64,000 nucleotides of DNA, taken from NCBI GenBank assembly GCA_034509495.1, contig CM067504.1, positions 4,523,942 through 4,587,941 on the forward strand. The letters run 5' to 3'. Source of the DNA: Acestrorhynchus altus. Its lineage: Eukaryota; Chordata; Actinopteri; Characiformes; Acestrorhynchidae. Positions 61,201-64,000 of this stretch are shown piece by piece (position 1 is the stretch's first letter; each line of letters begins with the position of its first letter). Below the pieces are notes generated by a model, which saw nothing but the letters and a program-made list of their open reading frames with translations, was not told the origin of the DNA and ran no database searches. The position numbers and the translations under genes were made by a program.

Positions 61201-62746
61201 AAGCAGGTGGTGGAGTCGTGTTTCGGGCAGGAATCATGGGGAGAGCTGGTAGTCCCCTTTAGGGTCCCATGTGGACACCATGTTGTCAAACCTACCCTAC
61301 TCGGTTGATTCCTCCTGGGTGCAATTATGTTTTTGATGATGTGTGTCCTACACTAAACTCAGTACTGGGAAAAATCCCCAAGCACTGACGATCACTATGG
61401 AAACGACAGTGTTTACCCAACTCAAATCAACAGCATGTGTGTACTGTCCTCCACTTGTGCGATCAAAAATGCACTTGCCATCATATGAGGCACGTTGTCA
61501 AAAGTTACTGCAGAAAGATTCTTTAAGGCAAACTTCTGCATCTTAATCTCACTGTCAGAGGCAGTCCCTGTCCTTCTGGGGCCAGGCGTCACAGTAGCAA
61601 GGTAGGACCATTTACCAGGGCAGGGGTGGAGAGGATGAGAGGGGAATAGGAGGAAACAGTGCCCAGGGCAGTGTTCATCAGTCAAGCCTGGCTGCTCCTC
61701 TCACTCCACTGCTTGTCCTAATTCAGCACAGAGGCATGCTGCTACCTACGACTACCGCCACAGCCTAATCTATCACCCTCAAGTGGCCCAAGCACTGCTC
61801 AGCAAGCAAATTCTCCCACACACATTAACTTTCAGAGGCAGTGAACTCTCTTCTCCTGCTGCAGGGAATGCAGCTTAGTCAGGAGCTCGATCTCATTTCC
61901 ATATCTAATGTACAGAACAAGTTGGAAGCTTGTTTAACTTAAGGCAAGGTTTCCATAGAAAAAGAAGGAAAAGGAAATCGTCCAAACACACTGAGAGGCA
62001 AACAGGACAAAGACAGAAGCAGAGACATGCTTACACTGCACATTCACACGTGTTTGTTTTTATACCTTGTTGGGACAGTACACTGAGTACCGTTTTTAGA
62101 TTTTCATCAAAAAGTATCCAGTGAAAGCCACAGGTTCTCATTTGTTCTAGGCTCAATTCTTCTTGATCTATCTGTATGTCGAAGGTAGTCTGCCTGAAGA
62201 CATCAGCCAGTACTAGCTTTCTTAAGACGCACTTCATCAAGACATTCTGGACCTTATTTGTCTCTGGTTCTGAGAAAGTTACAATGTGACACACACACAC
62301 AAACACTCACTTACCACGATGTGAGAGGTTGGTGTTCTCTCCCTTGGCCCCTTCGCTCTGGGATACAGTAGTGGTGATCGTTTGACTACTGTCTGTGGGT
62401 CTCTGGGTGGAGGCGTGAAGTTGCCAGGGTGGTGTGGTGCTGGTCTGGGTGCTGCTTGTAGTGGAGGATGAAGTAGCTGGAGATGAAGCTGGAGATAAAT
62501 GGGCCGTAGTAGACGGCTGTGTGGTCGATGTAACTGGAGGTAGGGTGATGTCAGTGGTTGTATGAGTCGATACGACAGTAGCGGTAGTCAGGACTGGAGT
62601 AGTAGAGGTGGAAGTACTACTGGTGGTGGTAATAGTGGTGGTTGTGATAGAGGAGGTGGTAGCAGCAGGAGTGGTGGTTGTAGGCTGTGTAGGTTCCGTC
62701 GTGGTGGTCGTGGAAGGTGTAGCGGTCGTAGTCTTGGGCTTGACCA
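53929..62746 (-). CDS. lrp8: Low-density lipoprotein receptor-related protein 8 (ApoER2), 3' part
   Basis: Four exons on the minus strand: 62746-62315, 59325-59257, 55712-55540, 53967-53929, in consistent phase (1-1, 1-1, 1-0, 0-stop). LRP8 is a type I receptor for reelin and apolipoprotein E that signals through Dab1 in neurons. The first exon is a 144-residue Thr/Ser/Pro-rich stalk, the O-linked sugar domain. The second exon starts the membrane segment (NNITVAVLGIVIPI) and the third completes it (VVIGLLCTGGYLVW), then gives WRNWRRRNTKSMNFDNPVY with the NPxY Dab1/endocytosis motif and an acidic DEDDDEIHIGR run. The last exon encodes RVALSMEDDGFP, close to the human LRP8 end RVALSLEDDGLP. VLDLR and LDLR have different tails, so lrp8 is firm. 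The ligand-binding, EGF and propeller exons lie beyond the right edge. Confidence 0.93.
55262..55296. repeat. (GT)n microsatellite
   Basis: A GT run of about 30 bases in the last lrp8 intron. Confidence 0.9.
56810..57140. repeat. Dispersed repeat, second copy of the 29110-29745 family
   Basis: It shares ACGCCACCTGCAGGAGCCTG, TACAGGTATTTATAG and an upstream GAGTCACGAAGCAAATGAGT block with the copy in the mier1-like gene. Located in an lrp8 intron. Confidence 0.5.
58148..58290 (+). mobile_element. Partial tRNA-derived SINE
   Basis: It contains GTTGCTGGTTTGATTCCCTC (box-B-like), CAACTGGCAGGACATAACTA, CCTTAAGCAAGGCACTGAAC and ATGTGTGCTCACTAC, collinear with the copy at 44507 but truncated at the 3' side. 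It is in an lrp8 intron. Confidence 0.65.
60430..61370 (+). mobile_element. Decayed Tc1-like transposon
   Basis: It starts near GTTCAAAATTATTATGCAAA. Plus-strand frames contain broken transposase-like text, including VVFRAGIMG at about 61217-61243, like the V-x-F-W-A-G-I motif of one fish Tc1 group. The right end has GGTTGATTCCTCCTGGGTGC. Frameshifts and stops make it non-functional. A hAT MITE is nested in it. Confidence 0.6.
60963..61138. mobile_element. hAT-type MITE nested in the Tc1-like remnant, 8-bp target duplication
   Basis: GTCCAGAG at 60955-60962 is repeated at 61139-61146. The ends CAGGGGTCTCAAA and TTTGAGACCCGTG are inverted repeats, and the arms (GGGGCCGCTGTGGCTGCAGG and its complement) pair over much of the 176-bp length, giving a near-complete hairpin. 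Confidence 0.9.
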
Positions 62747-64000
62747 CTGGGTAGAGGAAATCAAGAGGGAGTAGTGAAGGGGGCAGGTCCATGTGTGGAG
62801 TCTCTTTTCAGCATTTTATTTTCTTGCTTCATGTTATTCATACTTTAATGAAAAATGCCAAGAATGAGACCAGAAACCACTTTACTAACACTGTCTCGAT
62901 GCAAATACTGTTAAATTAGTCATCGGTCAGCCCGGCCACTCTAAATTCCGTGTGGACACACACTCATTCTTCTCAGAGGCTGCACTGCAGTCAGTCAGAT
63001 GGTCTGGATTTGTTCTGCATCCTTCTTCCTGAAAGGCAAACTGTCAACTCTGCAATTCCCACCCTCACTCCCAGCCTCACTGCAGTGCCCAATAAACTCT
63101 CCTCACTCAGCCCACGTCCTTCCCTTCTTTATCTGATATCTGAGGGGGAGTGAATAACACTGACTAATAGCGCTACAGCAATTAGGAGCTGGGAACTTTC
63201 AGAGCTGTCAGATGAATCAGAATAACAGATAGAGGTAGAGGTTTCACTTTAATAACACTGATTCTAAATAGGAAAGAGTTACAGACTAAAGGCTGGATCA
63301 TACCTACTTCAGACGTGGACAAAAGTGGACAAAGGTGGACAAAATGACGCAACTGCAGCTGAAACAGCCAGGTGTGGAGGCTGCACGTCACAAAGAGGAC
63401 AGTCTGTGTGGTGGTGCTCTGATGCCTTTCAGGACACACATGACGTCTATACTGATCATGCACTGTGTGTTAGGTGTTAGGGGTCATCAAAAAATTCAAA
63501 TTCACATAATAAGTGAAAGAATGTCCCCTAATGCTGTACTTTTTAACTCCACCTTCAACCAGTTGATTGACTGCACAAATGCAGTCCCCAAATTCCTTTA
63601 CATATACACACTGGGGTCTTTCCCTTTCTTCCTCATTTGTACAGTGTGCATAAAGGCAGCTTCCAGCGTCACGCTTCAATGCCCACAGAGTGATCCCAGC
63701 TCTGGATTCAGAGTACACCGTCACCAGGGACTGTGGTGCAAGAGGTGTGAACATGTGGATGCTCTGCAGTAGGTATGAATCAACCGGAAAAGCTCAATGT
63801 GGTAATACGTTAATAACACTTCTGCACTGTTATCGTCTCACACCAATATATTAGTGATCTATTAGTGAAATGATGTCATCTTTGTGAAAACCATCCATTG
63901 CTGTTTAGTGAATGCAGGGTAATGCAGGGGTGATTTCCCAGAAAATCATCTCACGTCCAGTTTAATTATTTAATGTCGATTGTTATTACAGATCACTAAA
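62747..64000 (-). other. lrp8 intron upstream of the stalk exon
   Basis: No LDL-receptor EGF or propeller exon could be recognised on the minus strand between the stalk exon and the window edge, so this is read as part of the preceding intron. Open frames here are short and lack family resemblance. Confidence 0.5.

Overview
This window is vertebrate nuclear DNA, almost certainly from a teleost fish. Genes are split into small exons with GT-AG introns, and the proteins are vertebrate families. The intergenic and intronic DNA is full of typical fish repeats: Tc1-like remnants, palindromic MITEs, a tRNA-derived SINE, an L2-like LINE tail and many microsatellites. Several repeat families resemble those I associate with characiform, gymnotiform and siluriform (otophysan) fishes, but that is an inference. 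I saw no tRNA, rRNA, CRISPR array or prokaryote-like operon.

Layout. (1) 1.7-8.7 kb, plus strand: a fish counterpart of human C1orf141. A non-coding first exon lies beside a perfect NRF1 site, followed by eight coding exons whose phases all agree. (2) 12.3-21.8 kb, plus strand: slc35d1, a nucleotide-sugar transporter, complete in twelve exons (324 aa), with two short uORFs in its leader and a long 3' UTR to about 24.2 kb. (3) 25.6-33.1 kb, plus strand: a mier1-like co-repressor gene in thirteen phase-consistent exons (453 aa). Its ELM2 domain is complete but most of its SANT domain is missing. An L2-like LINE tail sits in the intron where the lost SANT segment would lie, and a hAT-type element with a perfect 8-bp target duplication sits in the 3' UTR. 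(4) 36.5-43.4 kb, minus strand: a multi-exon gene I do not recognise, with a signal-peptide exon, several phase-1 exons and one GC-AG intron. (5) 53.9-62.7 kb, minus strand: the 3' half of lrp8 (ApoER2, a reelin/apolipoprotein E receptor), from the O-glycosylated stalk to the C-terminus. The rest of lrp8 lies beyond the right edge.

The order C1orf141 - SLC35D1 - MIER1 matches human 1p31.3 as I recall it, which supports the C1orf141 call. The orientation of mier1 relative to slc35d1 appears different from human. LRP8 lies at human 1p32.3, so the window joins two neighbouring human segments. The genes do not form a pathway; they are conserved neighbours.

I found no convincing new multi-gene system. 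The points most worth checking are the SANT-less MIER1-like protein, the fish C1orf141 gene, the unrecognised minus-strand gene, and alternative ends and tandem acceptors in lrp8. All gene models come from reading splice signals, phase and remembered protein families; no alignment or transcript data were available.
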